64,000 nt of DNA from Clostridium ganghwense (GCF_026735165.1 NZ_JAPQES010000001.1:1302001-1366000), one strand, 5' to 3'; shown: positions 51,228 through 61,151, counted from the stretch's first letter. Notes: generated by a model not told the origin, from the letters alone. Program-made: numbers and translations.

Positions 51228-52820
51228 TTATAGTATTATTGTGTTTGCTTCAAGTATATTTTCTACTGTCTTAAACTTTTCAAGAGATTCCTTTGAAACT
51301 TCATCATCGACATTAAGTATCATAAGAGCTAACTCACCTTTTGCTTTTCTACCAACCTGCATTGTAGCAACGTTAATATTTTCTGTACCAACAATAGTAC
51401 CTACCTGTCCTATTACTCCAGGAACATCTCTATTTTGTACAAAAAGCATATATCTACTTGGCTTCACATCAACTTCATAGCCTTGTATCTCTACAAGCTT
51501 ACCTTCTTTTTTATTTGATACTGTTCCAGCAAGAGTAAATTTCTCATTCTTGTTATTAGTTATTTTTACTGTAATTAAATTTGAATAGTTATTGTTATAC
51601 TCAGTCATTCTTTCTTGACGAATACCTATACCATTTTGCTCTGCTATTATCATGGCGTTAATATAATTTATTTTCTCTTTACCTACAGGCTCTAGTAATC
51701 CTTTTATAAATGATCTTTGCAATATATCTATATCAACACTTACTAAATCTCCCCAATAGCTTATATCTACATACTTAACTGGTTGTGTATTTAATTGATA
51801 ATATAATTTTCCTAGTTTCTCCATAAGCTCAATATATGGTTTCATTTCACGAAGCTCTTCGCGAGTTATACCTGGCAGGTTAACTGCATTAGGCACAAGC
51901 TCACCTTTTATTCCATTGATAACTTGTTGTGCTATAGTCATACCTACATTTTGTTGAGCTTCAACAGTTGTCGCACCTATATGAGGAGTCACCGTTACAT
52001 TTTTAAATTCATATAATGGACTGTCTGTTCTTGGTTCTTGCTCATGTACATCAAGTCCTACACTCTTAATCTTGCCACTTTTTAATCCTTCATATAAAGC
52101 AGCTTCATTCATAAGCTTTCCTCTAGCAGCATTTACAATCCTTACTCCATCCTTCATCATATCTATTTCTTCATGTCCAATCATTCCTATAGTTTCTTTT
52201 GTTCTTGGAGTATGAATTGTTATTATATCAGCCTCTTTAAGCAATTCTTCTAAAGTTTCTTTCTTTTCTACATTATATCTCTTATATCTTTCTCCTAAAA
52301 TATATGGGTCATAAGCTATAACTTTCATTCCAAAAGCCTTCATTCTTGTTGCCACTAAAGCACCTATTCTTCCAAGTCCTATTATTCCAAGGGTTTTATT
52401 ATAAAGCTCATTACCCATAAATATCTCTCTGCCCCAATTTCCACCCTTTAAATACTCATCAGCATAGGTGAAATTTCTTGATCCTGCGAACATATGAGCA
52501 ATTGCAATTTCACAAGCTGATATACTATTACTATCTGGAGTATTAGCAATTATTACTCCTCTTTTTGTAGCTTCAGGAATATCAATATTGTCTACCCCAT
52601 TTCCTGCTCTTCCTACAATTTTAAGATTTACAGCCTTATCCAAAAGCTCTTTATTTATCTTATTATCACTTCTTATAATTAATCCCTGATACTCATGTAT
52701 TCTATTTAAAAGATCTTCTCTGCATATATCAAAGCACACATCTACATCCATTTCTTTTTTTAAAAGTTCTATCCCTGCTTCATCTATTCTCTCTGCTATT
52801 AAAACTTTGCCCCTTTTCAT
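51228..52820 (-). CDS. serA: D-3-phosphoglycerate dehydrogenase
   Basis: 530 aa, the long SerA type. Catalytic and NAD domains: LGIIGLGRIGALVATRMKAFG, VNAARGKLMNEAAL, the Arg/Glu/His set (ending PHIGATTVEAQQNVG), then the intervening domain (about 320-450) and a C-terminal ACT domain (VPGVIGQVGTIVGTENINVATMQVGR in pieces: VPGVIGQVGTIVG; NVATMQVGR) for serine feedback. First committed step of serine synthesis. It is 100 bp after the class V aminotransferase gene, sharing its T-box leader. Confidence 0.96.
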   Translation of the reverse strand: MKRGKVLIAERIDEAGIELLKKEMDVDVCFDICREDLLNRIHEYQGLIIRSDNKINKELLDKAVNLKIVGRAGNGVDNIDIPEATKRGVIIANTPDSNSISACEIAIAHMFAGSRNFTYADEYLKGGNWGREIFMGNELYNKTLGIIGLGRIGALVATRMKAFGMKVIAYDPYILGERYKRYNVEKKETLEELLKEADIITIHTPRTKETIGMIGHEEIDMMKDGVRIVNAARGKLMNEAALYEGLKSGKIKSVGLDVHEQEPRTDSPLYEFKNVTVTPHIGATTVEAQQNVGMTIAQQVINGIKGELVPNAVNLPGITREELREMKPYIELMEKLGKLYYQLNTQPVKYVDISYWGDLVSVDIDILQRSFIKGLLEPVGKEKINYINAMIIAEQNGIGIRQERMTEYNNNYSNLITVKITNNKNEKFTLAGTVSNKKEGKLVEIQGYEVDVKPSRYMLFVQNRDVPGVIGQVGTIVGTENINVATMQVGRKAKGELALMILNVDDEVSKESLEKFKTVENILEANTIIL

Positions 52821-52922
52821 ATTTGAAACCCCCTAATTTATAGTTATTAATATATTCTATTTTCTACTTTGAATTTATTATTACATCTATTCCTATATAT
52901 ATGAAATTTTAATATTTATTGT

Positions 52923-53996
52923 TTATAAACATTTTTTAAGTGCATCAAGTGTTCTTTCAACCATTTCTTTATTAACACACCCCATATGGCCTATTCTTAT
53001 CATTTTTCCTTTTAATTTTCTTTGACCACCTGCAATTATAATATCAAATTCTTCTTCCATTCTCTTTTTTATTCTTGATGCTGTAGTATCATCATTAAAA
53101 GTAATTGCTGTAACAGTATTTGAAAGATATTTTTTATCTGTGTATATTGTAAGCCCCATCTTTTCTACTTCATTTCTAACCATACCTGCAAGATTCTGAT
53201 GTCTTTCATATACATTATAAAGCCCTTCCTCTTTTATCATTTTTAATGCCTCATTCGCAGCTATAACTAATGGAACTGCTGGTGTATACGGATTTTGAGG
53301 AAGTGGTTTTTCTAAATAGTCCCTTGCACTTTTAAAATCAAAATAATATTTAGGAAGAGTTGATTTTTCAGCAGCTTTCCATCCCTTATCACTAACTCCT
53401 ACAAAACAAAGTCCTGGTGGAATCATTAAAGCCTTCTGAGAACCAGTTACTAGAACATCTATATTCCATTCGTCCATCTTAGCTTCTATGCCACCTATAG
53501 AGCTTACGCCATCTACCATAAAAAGCTGCTTTTTGTCTTTCATAAATTCCCCTATTTCTTTTATAGGATTAACTGCAGCTGTAGAAGTGTCATTGTGAGT
53601 TAGAATAAGAGCTTTATGTTCATCGCAAAGCTTATCCTTTATCTCCTCAACAGTAACTCCTTTTCCCCATGGTACTGAAATAACATCTACATCTAATCCA
53701 TAAAGTTTAGCAATATTTATAAACCTGTCCCCAAATACCCCAATGGTAACAGCTAAAACTTTATCTCCCTTTGAAAACATATTTACTACAGCAGCTTCAA
53801 GTCCTCCAGTTCCTGATGAAGTAAAGGTTAGTACAGCATTTTTAGTCTGATATACATATTTAAGATTCTCACTGATGTCCTTAAAAATCCCGCTATATTC
53901 ACTAGTTCTATGATGAATTATTCCTTCACTCATTTTTTTAAGTACTCTATCTGGTACATTAGTCGGTCCTGGTGTCATTAACAATTTATTTCCCAT
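52923..53996 (-). CDS. Class V aminotransferase (serine pathway; alanine-glyoxylate/phosphoserine type)
   Basis: 357 aa, PLP fold type I. N-terminus LMTPGPTNVPDRVLKKMSEGIIHHRTSEYS (in pieces MTPGPTNVP, IIHHRTSEYS), GTGGLEAAVVNMF, the aspartate HNDTSTAAVNPI/MVDGVSSIGG, and PLP lysine in VTGSQKALMIPPGL. By sequence it belongs to the serine-pyruvate/alanine-glyoxylate group, but its place before serA and behind a serine-type T-box indicates it serves as the phosphoserine aminotransferase, as in other clostridia and archaea. Confidence 0.9.
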   Translation of the reverse strand: MGNKLLMTPGPTNVPDRVLKKMSEGIIHHRTSEYSGIFKDISENLKYVYQTKNAVLTFTSSGTGGLEAAVVNMFSKGDKVLAVTIGVFGDRFINIAKLYGLDVDVISVPWGKGVTVEEIKDKLCDEHKALILTHNDTSTAAVNPIKEIGEFMKDKKQLFMVDGVSSIGGIEAKMDEWNIDVLVTGSQKALMIPPGLCFVGVSDKGWKAAEKSTLPKYYFDFKSARDYLEKPLPQNPYTPAVPLVIAANEALKMIKEEGLYNVYERHQNLAGMVRNEVEKMGLTIYTDKKYLSNTVTAITFNDDTTASRIKKRMEEEFDIIIAGGQRKLKGKMIRIGHMGCVNKEMVERTLDALKKCL

Positions 53997-54013
53997 CTAT
54001 ATATGCCCCCTTT

Positions 54014-54107
54014 TATCAATTCACAATTGACAGTTATATATGATTTTCTTGCAGAAAATCACAAACCTTCAATTGACTTTTCTATAAATTCTGAATTATG
54101 AATTGTC
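54014..54107. repeat. Palindromic intergenic repeat inside the serine operon leader
   Basis: Outer arms CAATTCACAATTGAC and (reverse) CAATTCATAATTCAGA enclose a perfect inner hairpin TGATTTTCT-TGC-AGAAAATCA (54041-54061). It lies between the T-box terminator and the first gene, so it is transcribed as RNA whenever the operon is on. Confidence 0.65.
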
Positions 54108-54114
54108 GACTATA

Positions 54115-54345
54115 CAAAAAAGTCCCCACCCTTGACTTTAGTCAAGGACGGAGACATATTATATCCACGTGGTACCACCTTATTTTACTGCTGAGCAGCC
54201 TCTATACTTTAACGGGTAAATCCGGCATAGGTTGTTACCCCTACGCAGCTTCAGGTCGGATTCGATAATTTTCAATATGGATTCTCACCACCCATCCACT
54301 CTCTGAAAATGAAATATCATCTACTACTACCTTGCACAGCTTTTA
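54115..54345 (-). promoter_or_regulatory. T-box leader (probably tRNA-Ser responsive)
   Basis: The minus strand has the T-box sequence AAGGTGGTACCACG (54168-54181), stem I landmarks (CAGAGAGTGGATGG, GGTGGTGAGAATCC), and the terminator GTCCTTGAC / GTCAAGGGTGGGGAC followed by TTTTTTG (54115-54155). The most likely specifier triplet is UCC in GAATCCGACCTGAAGC, a serine codon, which agrees with the serine genes downstream. When tRNA-Ser is uncharged, the antiterminator forms and the operon is transcribed. Confidence 0.95.
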
Positions 54346-54590
54346 CTTTTGTATAATTATAATAAACTTTAAATAATAATGCAACAGTATTTTTTGTGAA
54401 AACCTTTACTTCTTTATATAGATTTATATATTATATGTTTACCTTAGACAAGTTGTGTTCATTGTATAAATATGTTAAAATTATAGGTAAAAGTCGAATT
54501 TTAATATCTGTAAATTTGCTTTAATACAGCTTATTTAAGTGAATAGTTCTAAGGTTCAGTACATTTCTATAAATAACCTATTTTGAGAGG

Positions 54591-54911
54591 ATGATATTTA
54601 TTATATACTTAATCAAATTTATTAGAATTATTTTAGTTATAATATCTTTATTACTATTCTCTTGTTCTATATATGCATGGATATCAGGATTGGAACTTAG
54701 TTGTTCTCAACTTATTGCTGTAATGACTCCATCCCTTATTAGTCTTCCTTTAATGCTTATATATTGGTTACTATATCTATCATATATTAACCCTGATAAT
54801 ATAGTAGAACATAAACATCTTAAAAGTTTGTCTAAAATAGGCTTCGGTGGAAATCTCATCATATTTATAGCCTGTATAATAATCATCATTATTTTGTGCT
54901 TTATACTTTAA
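54591..54911 (+). CDS. Small integral membrane protein
   Basis: Up to 106 aa with three or four membrane helices; family not recognised. The start is uncertain: GAGAGG lies immediately against the ATG at 54591, too close to serve it, so translation may start a few codons further in at a non-ATG codon. The reading frame is well kept and ends at a strong terminator. Confidence 0.55.
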   Translation: MIFIIYLIKFIRIILVIISLLLFSCSIYAWISGLELSCSQLIAVMTPSLISLPLMLIYWLLYLSYINPDNIVEHKHLKSLSKIGFGGNLIIFIACIIIIIILCFIL

Positions 54912-54912
54912 A

Positions 54913-54965
54913 AAAGAGTAGTCAGTAACTGTCTAATTAATCGATGTTACTGACCACTCATAGCT
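54913..54965. terminator. Bidirectional intrinsic terminator
   Basis: GAGTAGTCAGTAAC / GTTACTGACCACTC stem between converging genes. Confidence 0.85.
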
Positions 54966-54983
54966 GGAAATACTTTTCATTTT

Positions 54984-56705
54984 TCATAACTTAAACTGAT
55001 TTACAGATTCCGTCAATTTTTTTGTTAAATCACTTAGCTTCTCTGATGTAGTTGCTACCTCATCTGTAGATGAACTTAACTCCTCAGTTGCTGCTGATAT
55101 TTCCTCTGTAGAAACTGAAACCTCCTGTGCTACAGAAGATACAGCTTCAATATCTTTAATAATCTCTTCCTTATTTATATTTACTTTTTCTATATTATTA
55201 TTTACACCCTTTATTCTAGGAATAATATCTTCTACTTTTTCAATTATATCTTTAAAAGAATCTGTAGAATTCTTTACTACTCCCATTTGAGTGTTTAGTT
55301 TATCTTTCATACTTTCTGAAGTCTTTACTACCAAATCACTTTCTTTCATAATTGCTTCCAGTAAACTATTTATACCAGAAACTGAGTTTTGCGATTGTTC
55401 TGCAAGCTTTCTTATCTCTTCAGCTACTACTGAGAAACCTTTTCCTGCCTCACCTGCTCTTGCAGCTTCTATAGCAGCATTAAGAGCTAAAAGATTAGTC
55501 TGCTTAGCTATATTATTTATCAGGTTTGAAATTTCATTGACTTGAGATATATTGTTTCCTAAACCTTCTATTTTACCTTTTATGTCATCAAAAGCTGAAT
55601 TTATATCATCAATAGATTCTTTTAGTAATTCTAAATCTTCACTGCTGGAATTGGCATTACTTTTAATTATTTCAGCCTTTGAATTTACTTCTTCTATAGA
55701 CTTTACAGCCTCATTAATTTCTTCTCCAAAGTTGTTTGCAACATTATTTACAGTTATTAATTGCTCTGACTGTGAAGTTGCTCCTTGTGCAACATTTTGT
55801 ATTGTAGCTGAAACTTCTTCTGCCGATGCTGCCATTTCTTCGGAAATAGTTGACAAATTTACAGACTGGGTCATTACTTTTTCTGATGTACCTCTCACAT
55901 TCTCTATAGCCTGTTTAGTCTTTTTACTGAAATCATTAATATACTCTGCAATATTTTGAATTTCATCACCACTATTTACATTTATGTGTACCGTTAAATC
56001 TCCCTCAGACATTTTCTTTAAGCCTTCTTTGATTTGCCTTACATTTAAGGATATCTTTCTTGAAAATACACTAGTTACTAATACAGATAAAACTATTCCA
56101 ATAATTGATAAAATTACACATCCCATCAAAAATTTAGCTTTTAAAGACATGAATGCCTCTACATTCTTATCTACACCTACTATTGCAATAATATTTCCTG
56201 AAGCATCTTTAATTGGTGCATAGCCAGAAATAAATGTACCATATTCATCTGAAACAGACTTAGTTGTAGCTTCTGCTTCTCCATTAAAAGCTTTTTTCAT
56301 TTCACTTTCTAATTTATATTTTTTTCCTATAGGGGAAGTATCTTTTAAATCTCCATCTACTAAAATACAAGCAGTTTCACTATCCATTTTTGTCATTGTA
56401 TAAACATATCTAATCTCCTTACTACTTTTAAAATCAACTAAATCATACTGTATCCCTTTATATTCTTCTTTTTCCATGGATTTATCGTAAATAACAGTCT
56501 TTAAATCTTCAATATATATACTCTTTGCAGCTTCTACAGCATCATTTTTCGCTGAAACTCTTAATTTTGAAAATTCGGATTCAGTCACTATATTAAAAGT
56601 TGTTATAAGCATAGCTATTAAAACTACATTGAGGGCCAAAATCATTTTTAATATTTTACTTCCTAAACTCCGTGCATTTTTAGACTTGCTCAGTTCTACT
56701 TTCAT
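54984..56705 (-). CDS. Transmembrane methyl-accepting chemotaxis protein
   Basis: 573 aa from the ATG at 56705, which has GGGGGAAGGGG upstream; a longer frame from 56783 lacks that. Helices at about 20-40 and 190-212 enclose a Cache-type outer sensor (about 45-188, with [45 protein letters not shown] in pieces). Then HAMP (210-265) and a signalling domain with tip [16 protein letters not shown] and [15 protein letters not shown]. The many [20 protein letters not shown]-type repeats near the end are methylation-helix sequence. Confidence 0.95.
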   Translation of the reverse strand: MKVELSKSKNARSLGSKILKMILALNVVLIAMLITTFNIVTESEFSKLRVSAKNDAVEAAKSIYIEDLKTVIYDKSMEKEEYKGIQYDLVDFKSSKEIRYVYTMTKMDSETACILVDGDLKDTSPIGKKYKLESEMKKAFNGEAEATTKSVSDEYGTFISGYAPIKDASGNIIAIVGVDKNVEAFMSLKAKFLMGCVILSIIGIVLSVLVTSVFSRKISLNVRQIKEGLKKMSEGDLTVHINVNSGDEIQNIAEYINDFSKKTKQAIENVRGTSEKVMTQSVNLSTISEEMAASAEEVSATIQNVAQGATSQSEQLITVNNVANNFGEEINEAVKSIEEVNSKAEIIKSNANSSSEDLELLKESIDDINSAFDDIKGKIEGLGNNISQVNEISNLINNIAKQTNLLALNAAIEAARAGEAGKGFSVVAEEIRKLAEQSQNSVSGINSLLEAIMKESDLVVKTSESMKDKLNTQMGVVKNSTDSFKDIIEKVEDIIPRIKGVNNNIEKVNINKEEIIKDIEAVSSVAQEVSVSTEEISAATEELSSSTDEVATTSEKLSDLTKKLTESVNQFKL

Positions 56706-57035
56706 ATTACCCCTTCCCCCTTTAAAACTTTCTTTGTTTTTGCATAAATAATTTATCCTATTCAATAATAATGGGAATATCATAATGTTTTTTATTCTTT
56801 TATATAATACATGGTTAATCTTAGTTCCATATTATAATTTTCTTAATTTTTCCTTAAATAGTTTATAATTAAAATATTCTATACATTTTCTATGTTTGAA
56901 ATGTCTATAATTATAATATTTAGTCATTTCAAAATTTTATTTAAGTCGTATCAAAGTTGTAAATTCTATCATATGGAGTTATATAATTTATATATGATAT
57001 ACTAAAATCATCAAAATATAAGGATGGGTTTGAGT
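56706..57035. other. Divergent promoter region chemoreceptor / two-component operon
   Basis: 330 bp, AT-rich. A promoter-like TATGATATACTAAAAT lies near 56993-57008, ahead of the response regulator. No gene or folded RNA is evident. Confidence 0.45.
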
Positions 57036-57707
57036 ATGGAAAAGAAAATTCTTATTGTAGAAGATGAAAAGAAGCTTGCTGGAGTAATGGCTTTATACTT
57101 AAAAAAAGAAGGTTATGATGTTACCACTGTTTTTGATGGCTTAGAAGGCGAAAAAATTTTTCAAAATGAAAATTTTGACCTTATTATTCTTGATGTAATG
57201 ATGCCCGGACGTGATGGGTGGTCACTACTTCGTAAGATTAAAAGCAAAGAGGATACTCCTGTAATATTAACAACAGCTCGTGGTGAAGAAGAAGATAGAA
57301 TATTTGGTCTAGAACTTGGAGCAGATGATTATATGGTTAAACCTCTAAGTATGAGAGAACTTGTTCTTAGAGTAAATTTAAGAATTAAGAATAAGCCTAC
57401 ATTTAAAAATGAAGGTCTTGACTTTGAAAGTATGAGTATTGATGATAAAAAAAGAGAAGTAATAGAAAACTCTATTCCTATAAACCTAACACCAAAAGAA
57501 TTTGATCTTTTACTATTCCTATGTAAAAATCCAAATCAAGTTTTCAAAAGAGAACAGCTTCTTGATAAGGTATGGGGATATGACTTTATGGGAGATACTA
57601 GAACTGTAGATACCCATGTTAAAAACTTGAGAGAAAAAGTTAATTTTTGCAGTAATAATATAAAAACCATTTGGGGAGTTGGGTACAAATTGGAGGTCCC
57701 AATATGA
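57036..57707 (+). CDS. OmpR-family response regulator
   Basis: 223 aa from the ATG at 57036, the better start because AAGGATGGG lies 8 nt upstream. Receiver domain with acidic pocket and phosphoacceptor (ILIVEDEKKL; DLIILDVMMPGRDGW), Thr and Lys (VILTTARG; DDYMVKPLS), then a winged helix DNA-binding domain (NLTPKEFDLLLFLCKNPNQVF; GDTRTVDTHVKNLREKV). It overlaps the kinase gene by 4 bp. Target genes unknown; the divergent chemoreceptor or downstream genes are candidates. Confidence 0.95.
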   Translation: MEKKILIVEDEKKLAGVMALYLKKEGYDVTTVFDGLEGEKIFQNENFDLIILDVMMPGRDGWSLLRKIKSKEDTPVILTTARGEEEDRIFGLELGADDYMVKPLSMRELVLRVNLRIKNKPTFKNEGLDFESMSIDDKKREVIENSIPINLTPKEFDLLLFLCKNPNQVFKREQLLDKVWGYDFMGDTRTVDTHVKNLREKVNFCSNNIKTIWGVGYKLEVPI

Positions 57708-59017
57708 AGCTAGATAAGATTACTTTAAAACTAATTAAATACTTTGTCTCTATCCTAAGTGTCATTATTTTTATTTGCTTTATAGGTAGTAGTGTATTTT
57801 TATCTCAATTTCATAAAAATAGTCAATTTAAGCTATTAAAAAGTTCTGCCGAAGAGATTTATTCCTCTCTTAAGGAAGGTTATTTCTATGAAGATGTATC
57901 CATTAACGCAATTATTATTAAAGATAATAAAATAATATCTCTTGGTAGAAAAAAAATGGGAATGATTAATTCTCTTAGACATATAGACTTTAATACATTG
58001 CCCCAACAAGGAAGTTTTAAAAACATGGGAAACCAGAGTTTTTTATACTATAAGCTTTCTACCGAATTTGGTGATATTTTAACTTTTCAAAACAGCAAAT
58101 ACAGCTCAGAATATCTAAAACTAATTTATATAATACTGCTTACAATTTTTATTTTAGCTTTAGTCTTATGTATTCCTTTAATATCTTATGTAGGGAAAAA
58201 GTTTACTCACCCTATATTAAAACTGCAGAAAACCTCACAAGAAATTGCTGGAGGAAATTTTAATACTAAAATAGATATAAATACTCAAGATGAAATTGAA
58301 GATTTAGCACATAGCCTAGAATCTATGGCAACTAGTCTACAAAAAAAATATGATCTTCAAAGAGACTTTATTGCAAATGTTTCACATGACTTTAAGACCC
58401 CTTTGAGTGTTATGAGAAGCTATAGTGAAGCCATAAAAGACGGAATAGTTAGTGACGAAGAAGCCAAAAGCTATGCTGAAGAAATTATAAATGAAGTTGA
58501 TAGACTTAATAAATTAGTAATAGAAATAATGGAACTTTCAAAACTTCAAAGTGGAAAACTTCCTTTAAATAAAGAATATTTCAATATAAAAGACCTTCTT
58601 AATGAATGTATAGATAAATTTAAACCTATAGCTAATGAAAAAAATATTTCTTTAGTTTTAGATGCTAATAATGTTGAGATATATGGTGATAGACATTATC
58701 TTTTAAGAGTTATATATAATTTTGTAGATAACGCTTTAAAATTTAGTCCCAAAAATGAAACAGTTACAGTGTGCACAGCTTTTGTGGATAAAAGAATAAA
58801 AGTTTCAGTTATAAACAGAGGTATGGGAATATCTAAAAATATGTTAAATAATATATGGAATAAATACTATAAACATACTAAAAGCGGTGGTATAGGTCTT
58901 GGACTCCCTATTTGCAGTGAAATTTTAAACCTTCACAATTTTGAATACGGAGTAATTAGTGAAGAAAATAAGCAAACAGAGTTTTATTTTCTTGCACAAA
59001 CTGAAAAAATAATTTAA
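57704..59017 (+). CDS. Sensor histidine kinase (partner of the OmpR regulator)
   Basis: 437 aa from the ATG at 57704 (GGAGGTCCCAAT upstream). Two helices (about 12-35 and 145-168) with a small outer domain, HAMP, phosphoacceptor FIANVSHDFKTPLSVM, N box (VIYNFVDNALKFSP), and G2 box (SGGIGLGLPICSEIL). The G1 box is weak (VINRGMGISKNML). Typical of clostridial cell-envelope-stress kinases. Confidence 0.95.
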   Translation: MKLDKITLKLIKYFVSILSVIIFICFIGSSVFLSQFHKNSQFKLLKSSAEEIYSSLKEGYFYEDVSINAIIIKDNKIISLGRKKMGMINSLRHIDFNTLPQQGSFKNMGNQSFLYYKLSTEFGDILTFQNSKYSSEYLKLIYIILLTIFILALVLCIPLISYVGKKFTHPILKLQKTSQEIAGGNFNTKIDINTQDEIEDLAHSLESMATSLQKKYDLQRDFIANVSHDFKTPLSVMRSYSEAIKDGIVSDEEAKSYAEEIINEVDRLNKLVIEIMELSKLQSGKLPLNKEYFNIKDLLNECIDKFKPIANEKNISLVLDANNVEIYGDRHYLLRVIYNFVDNALKFSPKNETVTVCTAFVDKRIKVSVINRGMGISKNMLNNIWNKYYKHTKSGGIGLGLPICSEILNLHNFEYGVISEENKQTEFYFLAQTEKII

Positions 59018-59028
59018 TTTAAGACAAG

Positions 59029-59365
59029 TTATGCACATTTTCCACAATTGCCTGTGTATAACTTGTTAGTTTGTTGTTAACTGGATGTTAATATATTTAT
59101 GTTATTTTGTATTATTTTAACATTTTTTATAATTTATTATAATTTATTTTAACTATATCTATTATTTAATATTAGATATTGCTTAAAATTACCACTTATT
59201 CACATTATCCACATTTTACCTGTGGATAACTTGTGCATTTTATGTTGAATTCTATTATTTTATAGTATATTCTATTACATTTTGCGAGAATTGACTGAAA
59301 ATTCAGCACATTTCCCCTGTATATTATACACATTATCCACAATTTTGTGGACAACTTGTGCATAA
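59029..59365. other. Cluster of ten DnaA-box-like 9-mers
   Basis: Exact or one-off DnaA boxes: TTATGCACA 59029, TTTTCCACA 59038, TGTGTATAA 59053, TTATTCACA 59196, TTATCCACA 59205, TGTGGATAA 59221, TTATACACA 59324, TTATCCACA 59333, TGTGGACAA 59346, TGTGCATAA 59357. They form three modules, each two boxes in tandem on one strand facing one or two on the other, at 59029-59065, 59196-59235 and 59324-59365. Very AT-rich DNA follows. No dnaA, dnaN or rpmH gene is here. See findings. Confidence 0.85.
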
Positions 59366-59540
59366 CTTGATATTTTTATATAAAAGTTTAATATCTACTT
59401 TAATTTTTTTCTGATTTTTAATAAATATTTCATATCCAAATTCTAATTTATATTAACATTATTTAATCTATTTCAATATACTATATTAGAACATTACTTT
59501 ACAAAAATCATTTCACTAATCCTTTAATTCATCTTTTGTA

Positions 59541-59571
59541 CATTAATCCTATAACTATTTTAGGATTAATG
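59541..59571. other. Inverted repeat in the AT-rich region
   Basis: CATTAATCCTA-9-TAGGATTAATG, perfect 11-bp arms, between the DnaA-box cluster and the promoter of the small basic protein. It is not followed by a good T-run, so a protein-binding site is as likely as a terminator. Confidence 0.5.
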
Positions 59572-59670
59572 TGCATAATTTTTAACAAATGAGTAATATT
59601 AATAGTATAAACAGAATAACTGTAAATAATCAGAATTTTTCCAATTTATAGTTATTTGTAATCGTTTTTA

Positions 59671-59679
59671 TGGTATAAT
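59671..59679 (+). promoter_or_regulatory. Extended -10 promoter for the small basic protein
   Basis: TGGTATAAT, perfect extended -10, 44 bp before the start codon. Confidence 0.6.
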
Positions 59680-59723
59680 TTAATTAAGATTAGCCTAATT
59701 TATTTATAATGAGAGGTGACTAT

Positions 59724-59927
59724 ATGAATAATAAAGTAATATATGTTGATTTTAAGAAAGCCTCTAGAAAAGCTAAATCTGACACAAAGAATAGGGAAGT
59801 AAAAATTGTAAAACATCAAAAGTCTTACCTTGAGGAACTGATTGATAAATTTAAATCTATATTTAATATGTCCTCAAATAAAAAGTATATGAAAAAAGCT
59901 GATCCAAAATATAAACACTGGCTATAG
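59724..59927 (+). CDS. Small basic protein of unknown function
   Basis: 67 aa from the ATG at 59724 (GAGAGGTGACTAT upstream). Start MNNKVIYVDFKKASRKAKS, many lysines, an amphipathic helix (YLEELIDKFKSIFNMSS) and a basic end. No family recognised. Its basic character and closeness to the DnaA-box cluster make DNA binding conceivable, nothing more. Confidence 0.7.
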   Translation: MNNKVIYVDFKKASRKAKSDTKNREVKIVKHQKSYLEELIDKFKSIFNMSSNKKYMKKADPKYKHWL

Positions 59928-59931
59928 CTTT

Positions 59932-59960
59932 CAAGCTGCTTGTAGCAGTTTGTTTTTTTG
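59932..59960 (+). terminator. Terminator after the small basic protein gene
   Basis: AAGCTGCT-TGT-AGCAGTT stem followed by TGTTTTTTTG. Confidence 0.75.
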
Positions 59961-60113
59961 TTGCTATGGACATGTGTATTCTAATATAATTAGTTATATG
60001 AAATGTAGTAACCATTTAGTAATAATTAATACTCTATCTTTAGTTATTACTAAAAATTAATATTTTTTGATATAACTTTTATATTAAAAGTAATATACTT
60101 GGGAGGAATATAT

Positions 60114-60587
60114 ATGAGAGTAGGAATGGGATATGATGTACATAAATTAGTTGAAAATAGAAAGCTTATTTTAGGTGGAGTGGAAATTCCTAATCCCCTG
60201 GGTCTGCTTGGTCATTCTGATGCTGATGTTCTTATTCATGCAATAATGGATAGTTTGCTTGGAGCTGCAGCTCTTGGAGATATAGGAAAACACTTTCCTG
60301 ACACTAGCCATAAATATAAAGGCATATCAAGTCTTGTACTGCTAAAAGAAGTAAGGAATTTATTAGCTGAAGAAGGCTACAAAATTGTTAACATAGATGC
60401 AACTATAATAGCTCAAAAGCCAAAGATGGCTCCACACATATCTTCTATGATAAAAAAGATATCAAACACATTAGAAATTGATGAAAATAGACTAAACATA
60501 AAAGCGACTACAGAAGAAGGTCTAGGTTTTACAGGAAACGGTGAAGGAATCTCAAGTCAAAGTATTTGCTTGATTACAAAAAAATAA
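60114..60587 (+). CDS. ispF: 2-C-methyl-D-erythritol 2,4-cyclodiphosphate synthase
   Basis: 157 aa from the ATG at 60114 (GGGAGGAATATAT upstream). Motifs: [12 protein letters not shown] (zinc ligands Asp and His), [39 protein letters not shown] in pieces ([14 protein letters not shown]), HFPDT, and the closing [17 protein letters not shown]. It closes the ring in the MEP pathway of isoprenoid synthesis. Monocistronic, without ispD next to it. Confidence 0.97.
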   Translation: MRVGMGYDVHKLVENRKLILGGVEIPNPLGLLGHSDADVLIHAIMDSLLGAAALGDIGKHFPDTSHKYKGISSLVLLKEVRNLLAEEGYKIVNIDATIIAQKPKMAPHISSMIKKISNTLEIDENRLNIKATTEEGLGFTGNGEGISSQSICLITKK

Positions 60588-60599
60588 ATTGTATATAGG

Positions 60600-60634
60600 A
60601 AAAGAGCTGCATTGTGAAAATGCAGCTCTTTTAT
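60600..60634. terminator. Bidirectional intrinsic terminator
   Basis: AAAAGAGCTGCATT / AATGCAGCTCTTTT between ispF and the converging DUF2922 gene. Confidence 0.9.
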
Positions 60635-60849
60635 TATATATCCAATTCTTGTATAACCTTATCTACTACCTGAGCAGAATCTTTAATCTTTAATTCTCCG
60701 CTTGATGTCATAAAAATGTTTTTCTCAATTATTGTATCCATAGCATTAGATACATCTGTAGGCTTTAAATCATCCTTTACATTTTTAAAACTTAAAGATG
60801 TCTTTTTTCCTCCAGAAGTTAAAAAATTCATTACTAATGTTTTTCCCAT
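60634..60849 (-). CDS. DUF2922 domain protein
   Basis: 71 aa matching DUF2922 over its length (LVMNFLTSGGKKTSLSFKNVKDDLKP; MDTIIEKNIFMTSSGELKIK). Nearly always found with a DUF1659 protein, as here. Function unknown. AGGAGGTAGTGAT lies before the ATG. Confidence 0.9.
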   Translation of the reverse strand: MGKTLVMNFLTSGGKKTSLSFKNVKDDLKPTDVSNAMDTIIEKNIFMTSSGELKIKDSAQVVDKVIQELDI

Positions 60850-60880
60850 ATCACTACCTCCTTTTAATTATTCTCAATGA

Positions 60881-61102
60881 TTATTCATTTGCTATTAAGT
60901 TATCATTTTGTCTAAAAACTTCAACAACAGGATCATCTAAGAATTTTGATAAAACTGTAGCTACTGCAAAAACATCATCATCACCAGCTGCAGGCTTCAC
61001 TTTATTTATCCTCTGATTTTTATAGATTTCCTTTCCCTTCTCATCCTGCCCTGCATGATATCTTATTATCAATGTACTTTTAATATTTGTTGATTTTGCC
61101 AT
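60881..61102 (-). CDS. DUF1659 domain protein
   Basis: 73 aa from the ATG at 61102 (GAAAGGAGTTGATGATA upstream). Matches DUF1659: STLIIRYHAGQDEKGKEIYKNQRINKVKP in pieces (LIIRYHAGQDEKGKEI), VFAVATVLSKFLDD. First gene of the pair with DUF2922. Function unknown. Confidence 0.9.
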   Translation of the reverse strand: MAKSTNIKSTLIIRYHAGQDEKGKEIYKNQRINKVKPAAGDDDVFAVATVLSKFLDDPVVEVFRQNDNLIANE

Positions 61103-61151
61103 TATCATCAACTCCTTTCACATAGTAAATATGCAAAAGTCAAAAAATACT

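Noticed and set aside
59029-59365. Calling the DnaA-box cluster the chromosomal oriC outright
   Set aside because: No dnaA, dnaN, rpmH or gyrase genes are adjacent and GC skew cannot be judged from this window, so it is left as a cluster with several explanations.
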